Assembly: GCA_963082975.1 (NCBI GenBank)
Contig: OY720346.1
Location: 71,787,267 to 71,851,266, forward strand
From: Labia minor
Lineage: Eukaryota > Arthropoda > Insecta > Dermaptera > Spongiphoridae
Length of the DNA: 64,000 nt
Reading direction: 5' to 3'
Shown piece after piece: positions 12,269 to 24,447 of the stretch; within the stretch, counting starts at the first letter, position 1; each line of letters opens with the position of its first letter. A program made the position numbers and the translations under genes. A model generated the notes under the pieces. The model did no database searches and was not told the DNA's origin. It saw only the letters and a program-made list of their open reading frames with translations.

Positions 12269-15255
12269 TCAATAAATAAATGAATAACGTTCGATAATAC
12301 TTGCACAAGGTAACAATTCTTTTAAATTCTTATGAGTATCTCGAGCATACACATTAGAATGAAAGGGCCAATCCCTATTTTTTTCATCAGGGTATTCTTG
12401 TTTAATGTTCAAGTACCGGGACCCCGAGCCTCGGCTCGGTACTTAAGTTAAAAAAAAATGATTCATTATTATTGGATTTGGCTGGTAATATTAATACCTG
12501 GGACACCGAGCTCTCGCTCTACCCTTTAAAAAATATTGATACACAATTCTTTAATTATTTATTACAATTATTAAATGTTACACATTTGCATCAATCTGAT
12601 TAAAATTAATTAACTTGTGCTCCTCAATAATACATAAATATATAATATATAGGTACATATATTTTTTTTCTATAGTGTTTTTTTGAAAAACTGTTTAGCG
12701 CCCCAAGTGGTTATAAAACAAACTAAAGACAAAAAAACGTGCTTTGCAGCTTTTCGGAATTAAAAAAGCAAAATTGGCAGTCGTGGGACTGGCCGACAGA
12801 AGTGAAAACTTCTGCGTAAGAAATTTTAAAACAGACGAAATTCGCGCTATTTCACGAGAAAGATGAATTTCATATGCATGTATATATATATAACTTATAT
12901 ATTATTTTAAACATATATTTTAAACAAATTTGTAACTTATATTTATATATATATAAATACACAACTTTGTTTAAAATATTGCAATACGAACTGTTTTATA
13001 ATTCTTATCTCTAACATAAAATATATATTTATTATGTGAAGTTCATTTCGTATAATTTTGATTATATATGTATATATGAAATGAACTTTACATAATAAAT
13101 ATATATTTATATGTTAGAGATAATTTATAAAACAGTTCTAATGACAATTCAAATTTCGCGCTCTGTTATAAGAAATTTGAAAGCAGATGGTTTCATGGTG
13201 TTGGTCACGATCACGCGAGTTCTATACTTTTTCCCCATCCCGCAAAAGTGCTCAACGCCGCTAAAGAAGTTTTCACTTCAAAAATTATTTAATATTTGGA
13301 AATATATCTGACTTATAGAAAAAATGAATATTAATTAAAGAAAGAAATAGTTTTTAAAATATCCTGAATAATATGTAACAATTTTCAAGATAGAAATTTA
13401 TTACAATATTACAATTATTAACTGTTGCATCATTGCATCAATCTGATTAAAATGAATGGAACTTCGGGTACTCAATAATAATAAATAAAATAATATTAAT
13501 AAATATATTGAATAATATTTTATTGAAAAAATATTAAAACTTATAAAACTATCTAAAACTTTATTAATAAAAGAACAATGAATAAATAAATATAGAATAG
13601 TAATTTATTAAAAAGTAAACAATAGATAAAAAGAAAAAAAAATAACAAAATCATTATTTTCATTTTTAAATAACGATTCACCCGGCGAGTTTCGAACCGA
13701 CGAAATCCACTCGTTAAAACATCAGTCCAACCGCTGGACTATATGTATTTAGATAAAAAATTGTCATTTTTTTACTGTCTTAGCAGGCAGTATTAAAAAT
13801 TTTGACGTTTTCCATATAATATATAATTTTCAATTAAGAAATTAATAATGAAGCTGTATGTTTCAAGAGATATCATCAATAAAACTTAATTTTTCTTTAT
13901 AAATACTATATCTAGTGTGAATTTGAAAAAAATCGTTAGAGCGGTTTTTGAGAACCATGATATATAGATAAATACATATATACAATTTTAGCTAGCATAA
14001 TAAGATAAGATGTATGAACACGCAAGTTATTTTTAATTGTGCTAAAATCAATTTTTATCTTTGTGCCATGAAGATTTAATTGATAGAATGTTTTACATTG
14101 AAAAATGTATGGAAGTACTTCATTACATATGTTTCGACATCCATACAAAGATAAAATATTTAATTTTTTTATTTTATGGATGTCCTCTAGATCACTAGAA
14201 ATTAATGAATGACAGCATTCTAATCGGAGGTCAGTTAAATTTTCAAACTTATTAAGCATTTTCAAGGCATTTTTCTGGACATCTTTGCAAAAAATTATTT
14301 TAAAATTTGTTAATGGTAACCTTTTTTTAAGAAACAATTTAACTAGTTGCTCTGTAAAGGATTCCATTGTTAAAAACGTTACTTTTTTCAATTTACCTAA
14401 TGGTGCAATTTCAAAATAACTCCTCAGAATTTCCTCTGGGCCAGAATATATAATCTGTAGATGTTCTAAATTTTCTAATTTTGACAAATAAGATGGCCAG
14501 GTTTTATTATCAGAATCAAAAGCGATTTCTAATTCTCTTAAATTAGAAAAGTTAACTATTGTTTTCAATGATTCAATTGTTTTTATCCATACACAAGGCA
14601 AATTTAATGTTTCCAGTTTGTTCATTTTGATAAATAATTTATTAGTTAATAACTTATCACCTCCAAAAATTAGTTGATTTTGAAATATTAACTTTTTCAA
14701 ATTTGGAAAAAAATAATTAATAGCCCATAGAAAAATATCATGATCTCGTATGGGCCCTTGTATAATAATTTCCTCTACCTTATTGAAAATAGGATAAGTT
14801 GGCGATTTACCTTCTTCGACATCACTTGATAATTTTATTAGAAAATCTCGTATTATATAATGAAAAACAATTTTTTTTATTCTTAGTATGGATGAATGTT
14901 TTATAAACTTGATTAAAAATTCATAATTCATCTCATTTACAACAAAAGTTTTTATTAAAAAATAGAATCGTTCAAAAAACTTAGCGGGGAAGGAATCCGA
15001 ATCGGTGAAAAAAATTGTAGGTGAGGAAGAAACAATTCCAGAATTGATAATCGCATCGTAATAATATGAATCTTCACTAAAAACAAACAATTGTTGAAAT
15101 GTTGAATATTTAACAATATTACCTACTAATTCTTGCGGTAATCTCCTCATATGTTGATGTAATTCTTGATCACAACTGTAATTTACAGTTGTTTCATTTA
15201 CAGGAGTCATCTTCTGAAAACAATCGTTGGTTTTTTTTATCTTTTTGGATGGCAT
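12269..15255 (-). pseudogene. F-box/LRR gene, copy 1, split near its 3' end by a Helitron-like element
   Basis: Coding sequence runs from ATG at 15255 down to 14011, is interrupted by an H2 element (12413-14010), and resumes at 12412 for about 47 codons (QEYPDEKNRDWP ... ELLPCASIIERY) to a stop at 12269-12271. The frame is intact on both sides, so removal of the insert would restore a protein of about 460 residues like copy 2. Near residues 39-75 it has the F-box-like LPQELVGNIVKYSTFQQL; the rest is irregular leucine-rich repeats (KLETLNLPCVWIKTIESL, LTDLRLECCHSLISSDLEDI, LNILSLYGCRNI). As it stands the ORF ends in 20-odd residues of transposon-derived sequence, at 13936. F-box/LRR proteins act as substrate receptors of SCF ubiquitin ligases; that role is inferred from the domains only. 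Confidence 0.85.
12413..14010 (-). mobile_element. Helitron-like element H2, full inverted copy inserted in F-box copy 1
   Basis: On the minus strand it starts TCTTATCTTATT after the host CATACA and ends CCCGGTAC before the host TTGAACATT. The intact paralogue (copy 2) reads CATACATTGAACATT without a gap, so the insertion point is exactly between A and T with no target duplication. Its 1598 bp match the copy at 8576-10167 in inverted orientation over the whole length, including the internal palindrome and the tRNA-like box. Confidence 0.85.
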
Positions 15256-17023
15256 GATTAAAAAACAAAAAATATATTAAAATCAAAAAAAAAATCAAAT
15301 ATGGAATTACACTCAGTTAGCAAGCGTGCTAATGTTGACTTGGTGAGATGCAGAGAGCAAATGATAGCTGAAAGAAATGGAAGAGGCCGTTTATGTCGAA
15401 AAAAGGTGTGTCGGAACAGGCAACCAATCAGAAGACCCCTTAAGTAAAAATAAGAAGAGTGGGGTTTGAACCTTTTGTCTACCTCTCTATTTTTTCAATA
15501 TTTTGATTTTCTTATTTTTTTAGTCTCTCTTTGTAAAGATAAAATTATAACTTTCAAATGATTTTAAATGTAATTATTAAAAAATCAGGAATTATAATTA
15601 TTAAAAAAGTCAAAATTGTTCATCAAATAGCCTTTTTTCCTAGGTTTAAAAAATGTACATAATATATATCTTTACTATACAGAGAATTCATCATTAATTT
15701 TTTAATGGTATAAAATATTCATAATTATCTTCAAAATGAAAATCTATCATAAATTCAAATTTTATGCTTCCGAATCCGTTGAAAAAAAAATAATCGGAGC
15801 AAAACAAAAGGAGTTAGTTACTAAAAGTAATTAATCGCTAATTGTATTGCAAGTAATTAAATATAATTCTCATATTGATGAAAAATCCATAAAATAAATG
15901 AACCAAATATAACTTCTATTTATAAAGTGACAGCAAGTAGTAAATGATTATTATTTCATAATTATGAATTAAAATTAAGGATATTGTAATTAAACAAGTA
16001 CGACAAAATAAATTCATAAAGTGTATTAACAAATATTTATTGAAAGTTTTAATATTCATTTAATAATATATTTCAAATAATATTTTTCGTTTTGTATTTG
16101 ATTCTTTCAAGTCCATGAGAAAAACCTTATTTTATAAAAAAAATTTATATTGAAATTATTCTTAGTTTCTTTTAAAAATTGTATTTTGTTTTTAATTGAA
16201 AAGGACAAACAATAATAATACAACAAAAGGCAAATTTATACCGGTTAGTTAATAAAGTCCCGAAATCGTAATGGGGAATGTGATAAAAGTTTTTATTTTA
16301 TGAAAATTCACTCAGTTTGGGCCAATTCTAAAAACTGAATATATATATACTTTTAGCCACCACCCCACTCTTTGATTTTATTCGGTTCGGTTTGGATATA
16401 GGAAAATTATTTAATTAATTAATTTTTTAATCCAAACCAAAAAAAAAAACGAAGAGTGAGGTTAAAACATTATTATTTATTTAATTAAGTAACTTTTTAA
16501 TTCAAACCTAAACAAAAAACCCGACTAGTGGGGTTAAAAAATTAATTAATTAAATAATTTTCCTATATCCAAACCGAACCGAAAAAAAACCGATGAACGG
16601 GGTGTTGTAATATATATAATGCCACCAATATGGTTCCTTTAATACGTAAGTACCCTTTTTAGTTGTGAAATATAAAATATTGTAATTCGTGACATCTTAC
16701 GCCATATTGTCTAAACAAACATTATTTTTAATACACTTTATTTAACTCACACTGTCCGGTTGTCCGGTTGTCCGTTTGTACGCGGCATTAAATAATCGAT
16801 ATTTCAACAACTTCCCGTCATTCAATCAACTTGAAATTTTGCATACGCGCTTGCTCCTACTAATACACGAATCAATTGAAAAATCCACTGAATTATTTAT
16901 CTATTAGTGGTAATTAATTAACTAAACTTTCATATGCGGAATATGGAATAATTCACTATTTCGATCATAGATGACGATAGCAGTTCTAGAGGCGCTGAAC
17001 ACGACTAAAAAGTATAAAATAAA
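15256..17023. repeat. Duplicated-unit flank upstream of F-box copy 1, with a foldback at 16350-16610
   Basis: 15300-16730 is inverted relative to 26990-28560 and parallel to 47400-48177 plus 51776-52740. The part just upstream of the gene (15300-15480) contains the conserved promoter-like block described for copy 2. Positions 16380-16585 form a foldback with about 55-bp arms (TTCGGTTTGGATATAGGAAA ... and its reverse complement). 16740-17020 has no match noticed elsewhere and no gene. Confidence 0.65.
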
Positions 17024-17760
17024 TCTTATCTTATTATACTAGCTAAAATTGTTTGTTTCTAACTGGGTTCTCAAAAACCGCTCTAACGATTTTTTTCAAA
17101 TTCACACTAGATATAGTATTTATAACGAATAATTAAGTTTTATTGATCTCTGGAAAAATACATTTTCATTATTTATTTCTTAATTTAAAATTATTTATGG
17201 GTGACGTCAAAAGTGGCATCCATTTTTATTTTATTAACTGAAATTGTATTAATATTTTTTTTTATTTAAAATATTTTAAAATTTTTTATTTAATTTCGAA
17301 ATAAAATTAAAAATATTTATTTTTAATAAAATATATATATATATTTATTAATCTCTCTCAAAAAAAAAATAAACAAAAACAACAAATACGGTTTAGTAAT
17401 TGGCTTGAATAGATAGCTTGAATAGATCATTTTTATTATCTTAATATATTGGTCCAGTGGTTCGAATGACTTTTGGCGAGTGGAGTTCGAAGGGAAATAA
17501 TAAATTTGTTATTTTGTTTTTTAATCTATTTTCATGTTTATTTTTTAATAAATTATTATTTTATATTTATTTATTCATTGTTCTTTTATTAAATTTAATA
17601 TGTATTATAATATTATTTATTATTAATTTATATATGACGTCACAAATTACATTCACATTGAAATTTGACTCCCGCCTTTTTTTAAAGGATATTGTATTAA
17701 TATTTTTTTTATATTTAAAATATTTTAAAAATTTTTATTTAATTTCGAAATAAAATTAAA
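17024..17760 (+). mobile_element. Helitron-like element H2, 5' part, diverged
   Basis: Starts TCTTATCTTATTATACTAGC after A. It shares the first ~150 bp with the other H2 copies and the middle part with the copies at 58721 and (inverted) 26937. A tRNA-like box (GGTCCAGTGGTTCGAATGA) lies at about 17450-17470. No 3' hairpin end is found. The short open frame at 17457-17753 is low-complexity AT sequence and not a gene. Confidence 0.65.
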
Positions 17761-17999
17761 AATAAATATTTTAATAATATTTAAGGTTGTTAAAGTTTAT
17801 ATTTAAACATTAAATATAACAAATTTATAATAAATTTTTAATTCTTAATTTTAAATTTAATTTTTTCTCTTCTTTTAGCCCAGATCTCCGGGTCAGTTCA
17901 CGCCCATTCAAAGTCCACCCCTTTCCATTACACTTTTGTGACCAAACGTTATTCTTTTTTTTAAAATTTCCCCCTTCAATATCTCTACCATATAAAAAA

Positions 18000-18720
18000 A
18001 TCATTACAATATAAACTATGAATATAATAACAGAAATGTATATCTCTATATATAATATATATTAAATAATTATTATAAATACATATATAATATAAGTTAT
18101 ATTATATATTATAAATAAATTATATTAGTTACTGGAAATGATAGATATAGAAATTTTCATAAAATTTATTTTCATCAAAGATCATTTGATTACGTTTTTA
18201 TTTTTAATATAAATTTAATCGAATAATTTCAATACATTCAATGAAAATAAATCAATTATTAAATTAATTTTCTTGTTATTTTTGTTTTTGAATTTTTTCT
18301 ACTTTTTGTTTTTGTATATAAATTGTATATAATTTTATTTATCCAGGGTCATTTAAAAGATATATATAGAAATTATATAAATTGTTTTATTTTAATCAGA
18401 AAAGATTATTGAACGGATATTGTAAAATTTTTTTGTAAAATTTTAATGAAAAGTTTTAGTTCGTTTCATATAAAAAAAACATTTGGAAACTCATTTAATA
18501 ATGTATTCCATTTAAAACCAAAATTCAAAACATTTCCAAACTTTTATAAATAAACTTAAAGTTAATCCCACCACCTGTTAAAAAAAAATTAAAAGATATG
18601 CCTCAAATTTCATAATTTATTTTTTAGTGGTAATTATATTGAATGGTCATCCAGTAATGGATTTTGATAAAACTTTACCAGTGAATTCCTTGTTTAATTG
18701 CAAAGAAACTTTCCATATGC
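18000..18720. repeat. Segment duplicated at 57840-58600; may hold a remnant exon at 18627-18881
   Basis: 18015-18700 matches 57845-58600 closely. In this copy an acceptor-like ttttttag (ending at 18626) precedes an open frame beginning VVIILNGHPVMDFDKTLPV and continuing to 18881. The other copy lacks the AG and diverges after about 70 bases. No family was recognised, so an exon is only a possibility. Confidence 0.35.
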
Positions 18721-19140
18721 AATATTTCTCGGTCTCTTCTAGTTTACGAGATAAAAAATTGGCTGGTAATGAACGTCGAAATGAGCAGCCATTAAGTAAT
18801 GTTTTATTGACTAAATCACTAATTATTCACTTAATCTTAATTTTAGATTTTTTTCGTTTCGGTTTAGATATAAGAAATTGATTTAACTAATTATGGGAAA
18901 TTATTTAATCAATGAATTTTTTAATTTTTGTATTTCTCTACCGAACTGAAAAAAATCCCAAAAAATTAGAGGAGTCCTCTGATGTTCAAATTAATAAAAC
19001 ATGGTATCTAAATAGAACAGTGATTCTCAACCACTGTGCCGCGAGATTATTACAAATGTTAAGATGCTCTTAAACATTTGCGACTTCTTTTTGATTTTTG
19101 GCTCTAAAAAAGAAAGGTAAAACGTTTTGGGACTAGGCTC

Positions 19141-19372
19141 TTAAACATTTCCATCTTTAATTTTCTGAATTTTATCAATTTTGTTCTTAAAAACAATAGA
19201 CAAACCTATCAAATAGCTTTTCCCCGATGTTGTTCCCGGAGACTGTGTTGACTCCGTCCCATAGACCCCAGTTAGGAAAATTCTCTTGCCAGGTCCGGGA
19301 CTTGAACCCGGAACCATGTGAATGTGAGGCAGGTCCGCTAACCACCCAATGCAAGAGGGCTTCACTAATTTC
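19141..19372 (-). repeat. tRNA-derived SINE (about 230 bp)
   Basis: On the minus strand, near 19365, CTCTTGC can pair with GCAAGAG about 75 bases later. Between them are an A-box-like GGGTGGTTAGCGG, CTGCCTCACAT (a Val-CAC-like anticodon loop) and a perfect T-arm, CCGGG TTCAAGT CCCGG (B box GGTTCAAGTCC). Four to five extra bases between the T-arm and the acceptor strand, and a poor anticodon stem, argue against a working tRNA. The body runs about 150 bp further (ACTGGGGTCTATGGGACGG) to an AT-rich tail, as in tRNA-derived SINEs. Confidence 0.6.
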
Positions 19373-20930
19373 CGATATATTTTTAGTTCGGTTTGGAGAT
19401 TAAATAAATAATTAATTAAATAATTTCCCTATATCTAAACCTATGACTGTTTTCAAAAATTATCTTATTTTTAATTGAAATACTTACAAATTAATTTATT
19501 TGTTTGCTTTATGCGCATTTTAGTAGTTACACTAACATCATAAGCTGGTTTAAATTCAAAATTATTTTTTTTAAATATTTATTAAGTTCAATGTTTAAGT
19601 TAAAAATGAACTACGATTTTTATGAATATCTTCATATTTATTTATTATTATTAACTTGTAAATAAAAAAATATTAATTATTATTAATCCTGAGACATTTT
19701 ATATATAGGCATCTTACATGATTATATTTTATTACCCATAAGGATATATGTCAGTTGCATATGACCAATATTTTTCTGACATTATATAAATTATCTAAGG
19801 ATCATTCTATCATCAGCCTCATATTATTTGAATTTTATATCTGAGCTTTCTCGAGAATGGATCAAATATTAACCTTTGGTCTACCCTACTTACCACACAG
19901 TTTTTAGGTGGATGACGTAAAGTTCACTTGATGCTTAATTTGTCACGAATCTGATAACAATCTCGGTTATTCGATTTTCTGATCAGCCATGATTTCTAAC
20001 CAAAAAAAGAAAATTAGGCTATAAAAACAAGGTTTACCTTAAAATTGTGTTTCCTACAATTTGCTCTTAAACTGTTGATAACAGAGGAGTATTCAAAGAA
20101 GCTTCCATTGTTCATTGTTCAAATTGTCTAAATTCTGAAAGAATATATGTCGAAAGGAATCTTCACTAGTTTATATGATTAACTAGTAAAGGTCTAAAAA
20201 TTAACATTTATTATTATATTTGTTCCATTCTTATCTTCCCACTCTTATAAATAGAGAAGTAATATTGTTATTTTATTTTTCAGGTGTGGTTAAATGAGAA
20301 CTTTTAGAATAAATTATTTAATTATTTAATTATTAATAATTATTTAATTATTTAATTTAATTGATATTTAAATATTAGAATTTAAAATAAAAAGTGAAAT
20401 ATTATAATAATTTTTAAATTCTGAGCAATATGCAGACAAAAACCTTTTTTTATATATAGATAGTCGAGCTGGGGATGGCAAAATGGGTTTTTCCAAAAAG
20501 AGAAAGTTACCCCCCCCCCCCGAGGCCCTAGTAGGGATTAATTTAATTATTTATTATATTTCAAATGAATATTTTAATATCATTTTAAATGAATGAATGA
20601 AAATTCAAATTTTATATAGTTTACATAATTATTAATTTAATAAAATAAAATTTAATATTATAATTTAATAAAATAAAATTTAATTTAATAAAATAAAATT
20701 TAATATTATAATTTAATAAAATAAAATTTAATTTAATAAAATATTAAAATAATAAAAATTAATAAATTTAAAAAAAAAATATATAATACTTAAAGAAAAA
20801 AATGTGCCTTTGCAAGTTTCGAACTCAGGGTGCAAAGTCATAAGAAGACGCGCTTTTTTTTTTTTTTTTTTTTAAATGTGTTTATTAGCCAGAAGAAAAA
20901 GATACATAAATTTTACAATATATAAATATA
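19373..20930. other. Gene-free repeat debris
   Basis: 20025-20300 matches 42715-42990 (the intron and acceptor before the dead FLVCR exon), but the exon itself is cut off after a few bases (GTGTGGTT). 20297-20410 repeats at 56832-56896 and 57340-57430. 20425-20462 is an inverted 5' end of the canonical Helitron. A C13 run lies at 20510-20522 and a T20-like run at about 20855-20873. No gene is seen. Confidence 0.55.
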
Positions 20931-21267
20931 TAAGTATGTTCAGGGATTCTGGTAACTAAATCGATTTCGTTCTCTGTAAAGATTTTTATTCAATATTAAT
21001 TTTTTTTTACATTGATTATTTACAATATTAGAAATATAAATTACCTGTAAAGAAATCGATTCTAAAGTTGATTCTTCCAGATAATTCTTACAAATGCCAA
21101 ATATAAATTATTAACTAATAATTCTAATTAAAAATTATCCTATTACAATTTATATTCGTCTTTAATCCATTCTAAAATTAGTTAGTTGATTCTTATAAAT
21201 AATACAAACAATATCACTAACAGATGGCGGTGACTAAAGGGTACTATATAGCAGTGACTTTGTTACA
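20931..21267 (-). repeat. 3' LTR of the Gypsy element
   Basis: Matches 25511-25847 over 337 bp with no difference noticed by eye. On the minus strand it begins TGTAACAAAG and ends CATACTTA (or TGAACA if the shorter 331-bp TG...CA boundary, 20937-21267, is used). A polypurine tract (GAGGATGGGGGAGA) lies immediately inside it at 21268-21281. Flanking AATATA on both outer sides may be the target duplication, though the region is AT-rich. Confidence 0.9.
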
Positions 21268-21294
21268 TCTCCCCCATCCTCACAAAAAAAATTA

Positions 21295-21331
<37 letters not shown>

Positions 21332-21337
<6 letters not shown>

Positions 21338-24300
21338 TTTATAAGGTATTAACTTATTTACATGAATTAATGTGGAATCCTTTCCTTTTTTCTTACAGTC
21401 TATTTCATATATTGAGTTTGAAAATTGTCCTATCACATGAAATGGACCCATTCGTATTTGATCCAACTTTCTTCTGTTTATCTTATTTCCTGTTTCAATG
21501 TACACTAAATCACCTTTTTTAAATTTTAATTCCTTTCTCCTCTTGTCAATATTAATTTTATTTTTTTGAAAACTAACTAAAGAGTTTTTAATAGCTTCTT
21601 CTCTATCTTCTTTTACACTACTTACTCTCGCTAAACTATCTGGTGTTATTTCTGATTTTATTCCATATAATAGATATTTTGGAGCAAAACCTGTCACTGT
21701 ATGAATTGTTTTGTTATATTCCTCAATGCACTCATTTAATACAATCACCCAAGATCTTTTATTTCCTTCATTTATTTTACATCTTATTCTATTCACAATC
21801 GTCTGATTTACACGTTCAACCATTCCATTTGATTCCGGGCAATCTACATCCGTAAAAACTATATTTATGTCTTCGATTTTTACAAAGTTTTTAAATTCTC
21901 TAGAATTTATTGCACTATATTGATCGCATAATAATAATTTTATTTTGTTAGGCTTTTCTATTTTTTTAATTAATCTTATATAATCCCGTGCTGATTGTGT
22001 CTCCGATGGTACTGCATAAATATATCTGGTTAAATGATCAATCAACAAGTGGAGATATTTTTTTTTAGATCCATTTCCGGCAAATCCTCCTATTGTGTCC
22101 ATTGAAACTATTTCATATGGTTCTTTAGCTGGGCCTAGTTGTGACAATAAACCAATAACTCTGCCCTTTCTTGACTTATTTAAAATGCAAATTTCACAAT
22201 TTTTACATATATTATTAATCATTTTATCCATTTTTTTAAAATAATATTGTGGTCTTATTATCTTTATCATTTGTTTTACTCCAATATGTCCATAAATTTT
22301 GTGAACTTTCTTGCACAATTCCAAACCTAATCTCTCTGATATATATATTCTAAGATTTGCCTTCGTACATTTAAAGTAAATATTACCTTTATAATTTATG
22401 TCAATTGACTTTTTTATTTCATGCTCATTTAATTTTTGATCATCTATAATCTCATTCATTGTCACTAAATTCACTACTTCTAAGACATCCTCTTCATTCT
22501 CAAAACTTTCTAACACTGGATTTCGAGACAAAGAGTCTGCTTCCACATTTGAGGATCCTGGTGCATACATGATTTTGAAATCATACTGAGACAAATAATG
22601 CATAAGATCCCCAAGAGGTTCATCTGTTCTAGCTTTCACACGCAAAGTCTCCAAAGGTTTATGATCTGAGATTATATTAAATTTTCTTCCTATTAACCAG
22701 TGTTGCCAGTAAACAATTGCTTCCTTAATAGCCAAACACTCTAGATAAATAGCTTTTCTTTTCTTTTGGCCATTACTCAACTTTTTAGAGAAATATGCAA
22801 CTGGATGTAGAAAACCATCATCATCAGGCTGTTTAAAGACGGCGCCTAAACCTTCTCCACTTGCATCCGTGTATATGAACACCTCTTTTTTTTCATCATA
22901 TATTTTTAATATGGGACTCGAACATAAATACTCTTTTATTAATTTAAAAGATTCCTCACATTTACAATCCCATTTGAAATTAACATTTTTTCTTAGTAGA
23001 TTATGTAATGGCTCCAGGAGTTTCACAGCATTTTCAATGTATTTATAATAAAAATTTACCTTTCCTAAAAATTGTCTTATGTTTTTCTTACTTTTAGGTG
23101 TTTCAAATTTTTGTATTGCTATGAGATTGTCCTTGTAAGGCATTATTCTCCCTTTTTCTATAATATGTCCTAAATACTTAACAGCATTCTTTGCAAATAT
23201 GCATTTTATTAATTTTAATTTGAATCCTTCTCTTTTAATCATATCCAATACTAACTCAATATGTTTCATGTGTTCCTCAAATGTATTTGAAAAGATTAAT
23301 ATATCGTCAATGTAGTTAACACAAAAACTGTCTAATTTATTTCTTCTTAATAAGTTTGAGAGTATCCTTTGAAACACACTACTTGAGATTCTTAATCCGA
23401 AAGGTAAAACATTCCACTGCCAATGGCCCTTTTGTGTGACAAACCCTAATTTTTCTCTATCCTTATTTCTTACAGGAATTGACCAGAAAGCCGAGTTTAT
23501 GTCCAACGCAGAAAACCATGAACAATCGCCTGCTTTTACCATTATATCTTCTATTCTTAAAAACGGTTGACTCTCTGGTACAACTAACTTATTCAATTCC
23601 CTGAAATCGCAACACAACCTTTTTCTTCCAGCTTCATCCTTCTTGTATGCCATTGTTACAGGAGCAGCAAAAGGGGAAGATGATTCTTCTATAAGACCTG
23701 CCTCCTGTAACCTCTCTACTTGTTTTTCAATTTCCTTCTGATCAGGCAAAGAACTTCTATATGGTTTCTTTGATATATATTTATATTCTCTCAATTTGAC
23801 CACAGCTTCATAATTTTTTACTTTCCCTGTATCATATTTATCTTTAGCAAATATGTTTTTTTTATTAATTAATAATTTTTTTAATTCATTTCTATTATCC
23901 TTATTTAAATGATTTAAATGGGATTCATATTCATCCAAGTCGATGTATTCATTCAAGTTTATTTCTTTATAATCTTTTCTTTTGTATTCAATATTTTTAT
24001 TTTTATATCTGTCTCTATTATTTTGACTATTTATATTATTATCAATTTCAATATCTTTTATTTCTTTTGTAACATTTCCAATTTTTTGAAATATTTTTAA
24101 TTCCTCATTTTGTATTAATTTAAATTTTTTTATTGCGTCAAGTCCAAGTAACATGTCATATGAAAAATTATTATTTTTAATTATATAAACATTCAATGTA
24201 TCCGAAATTTCATTTATCTTCAATTGTAAGTGGGCCCGGCCTTCAACAAAACTTATCCCGTTAATCGTCTTAAATATAATATTTTCCCTTTTTATTTTTT

Positions 24301-24439
24301 TTTTTATTTCTTTCATAATTACTTTATAATTAATAAGAGATACATTTGAACCCGTATCATATACTGCTTTGATATTTTTATTTTTGTTAATTACTACATT
24401 TAATTTTATTAACGGTATTGTTCTGCCGGGGCTTATACG
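21332..24439 (-). CDS. pol: Gypsy pol: protease, reverse transcriptase, RNase H, integrase
   Basis: An uninterrupted frame. The first in-frame ATG is at 24316, but protease coding begins upstream of it in the frame entered from gag: AVYDTGSNVSLIN carries the aspartic protease DTG. Counting from that ATG: RT core with FRELNKL (about 240) and YIDD (335-338); RNase H with YTDAS (about 482) and SDHKPLE; integrase zinc finger H-H-C-C around 672-710; integrase catalytic Asp740, Asp798 and Glu834, giving the expected 35-residue spacing; and a GPFHVIG-type C-terminal domain. All catalytic residues are present and no stop interrupts, so the element may be competent. It belongs to the Ty3/Gypsy order by domain sequence (integrase after RNase H). 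No envelope ORF is present. Confidence 0.95.
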
Positions 24440-24447
24440 TTTTTTTC
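24420..24447 (-). promoter_or_regulatory. -1 ribosomal frameshift site between gag and pol
   Basis: Gag codons read GAA AAA AAC GTA TAA. The heptamer A AAA AAC (24445-24439) fits the X XXY YYZ slippery rule and sits two codons before the gag stop. Shifting back one base enters the pol frame, which then runs through the protease. A short GC-rich GCCCCGGC follows the stop and could add to pausing. Confidence 0.8.

Noticed and set aside
20815-20873. GTTTCGAACTC next to a long T run, tRNA-like
   Set aside because: B-box-like word present, but no A box, stems or SINE body could be drawn.
21300-21333. Long T run at the 3' end of Gypsy pol
   Set aside because: Considered as a Pol III terminator or LINE tail; it is part of the internal region between pol stop and polypurine tract.
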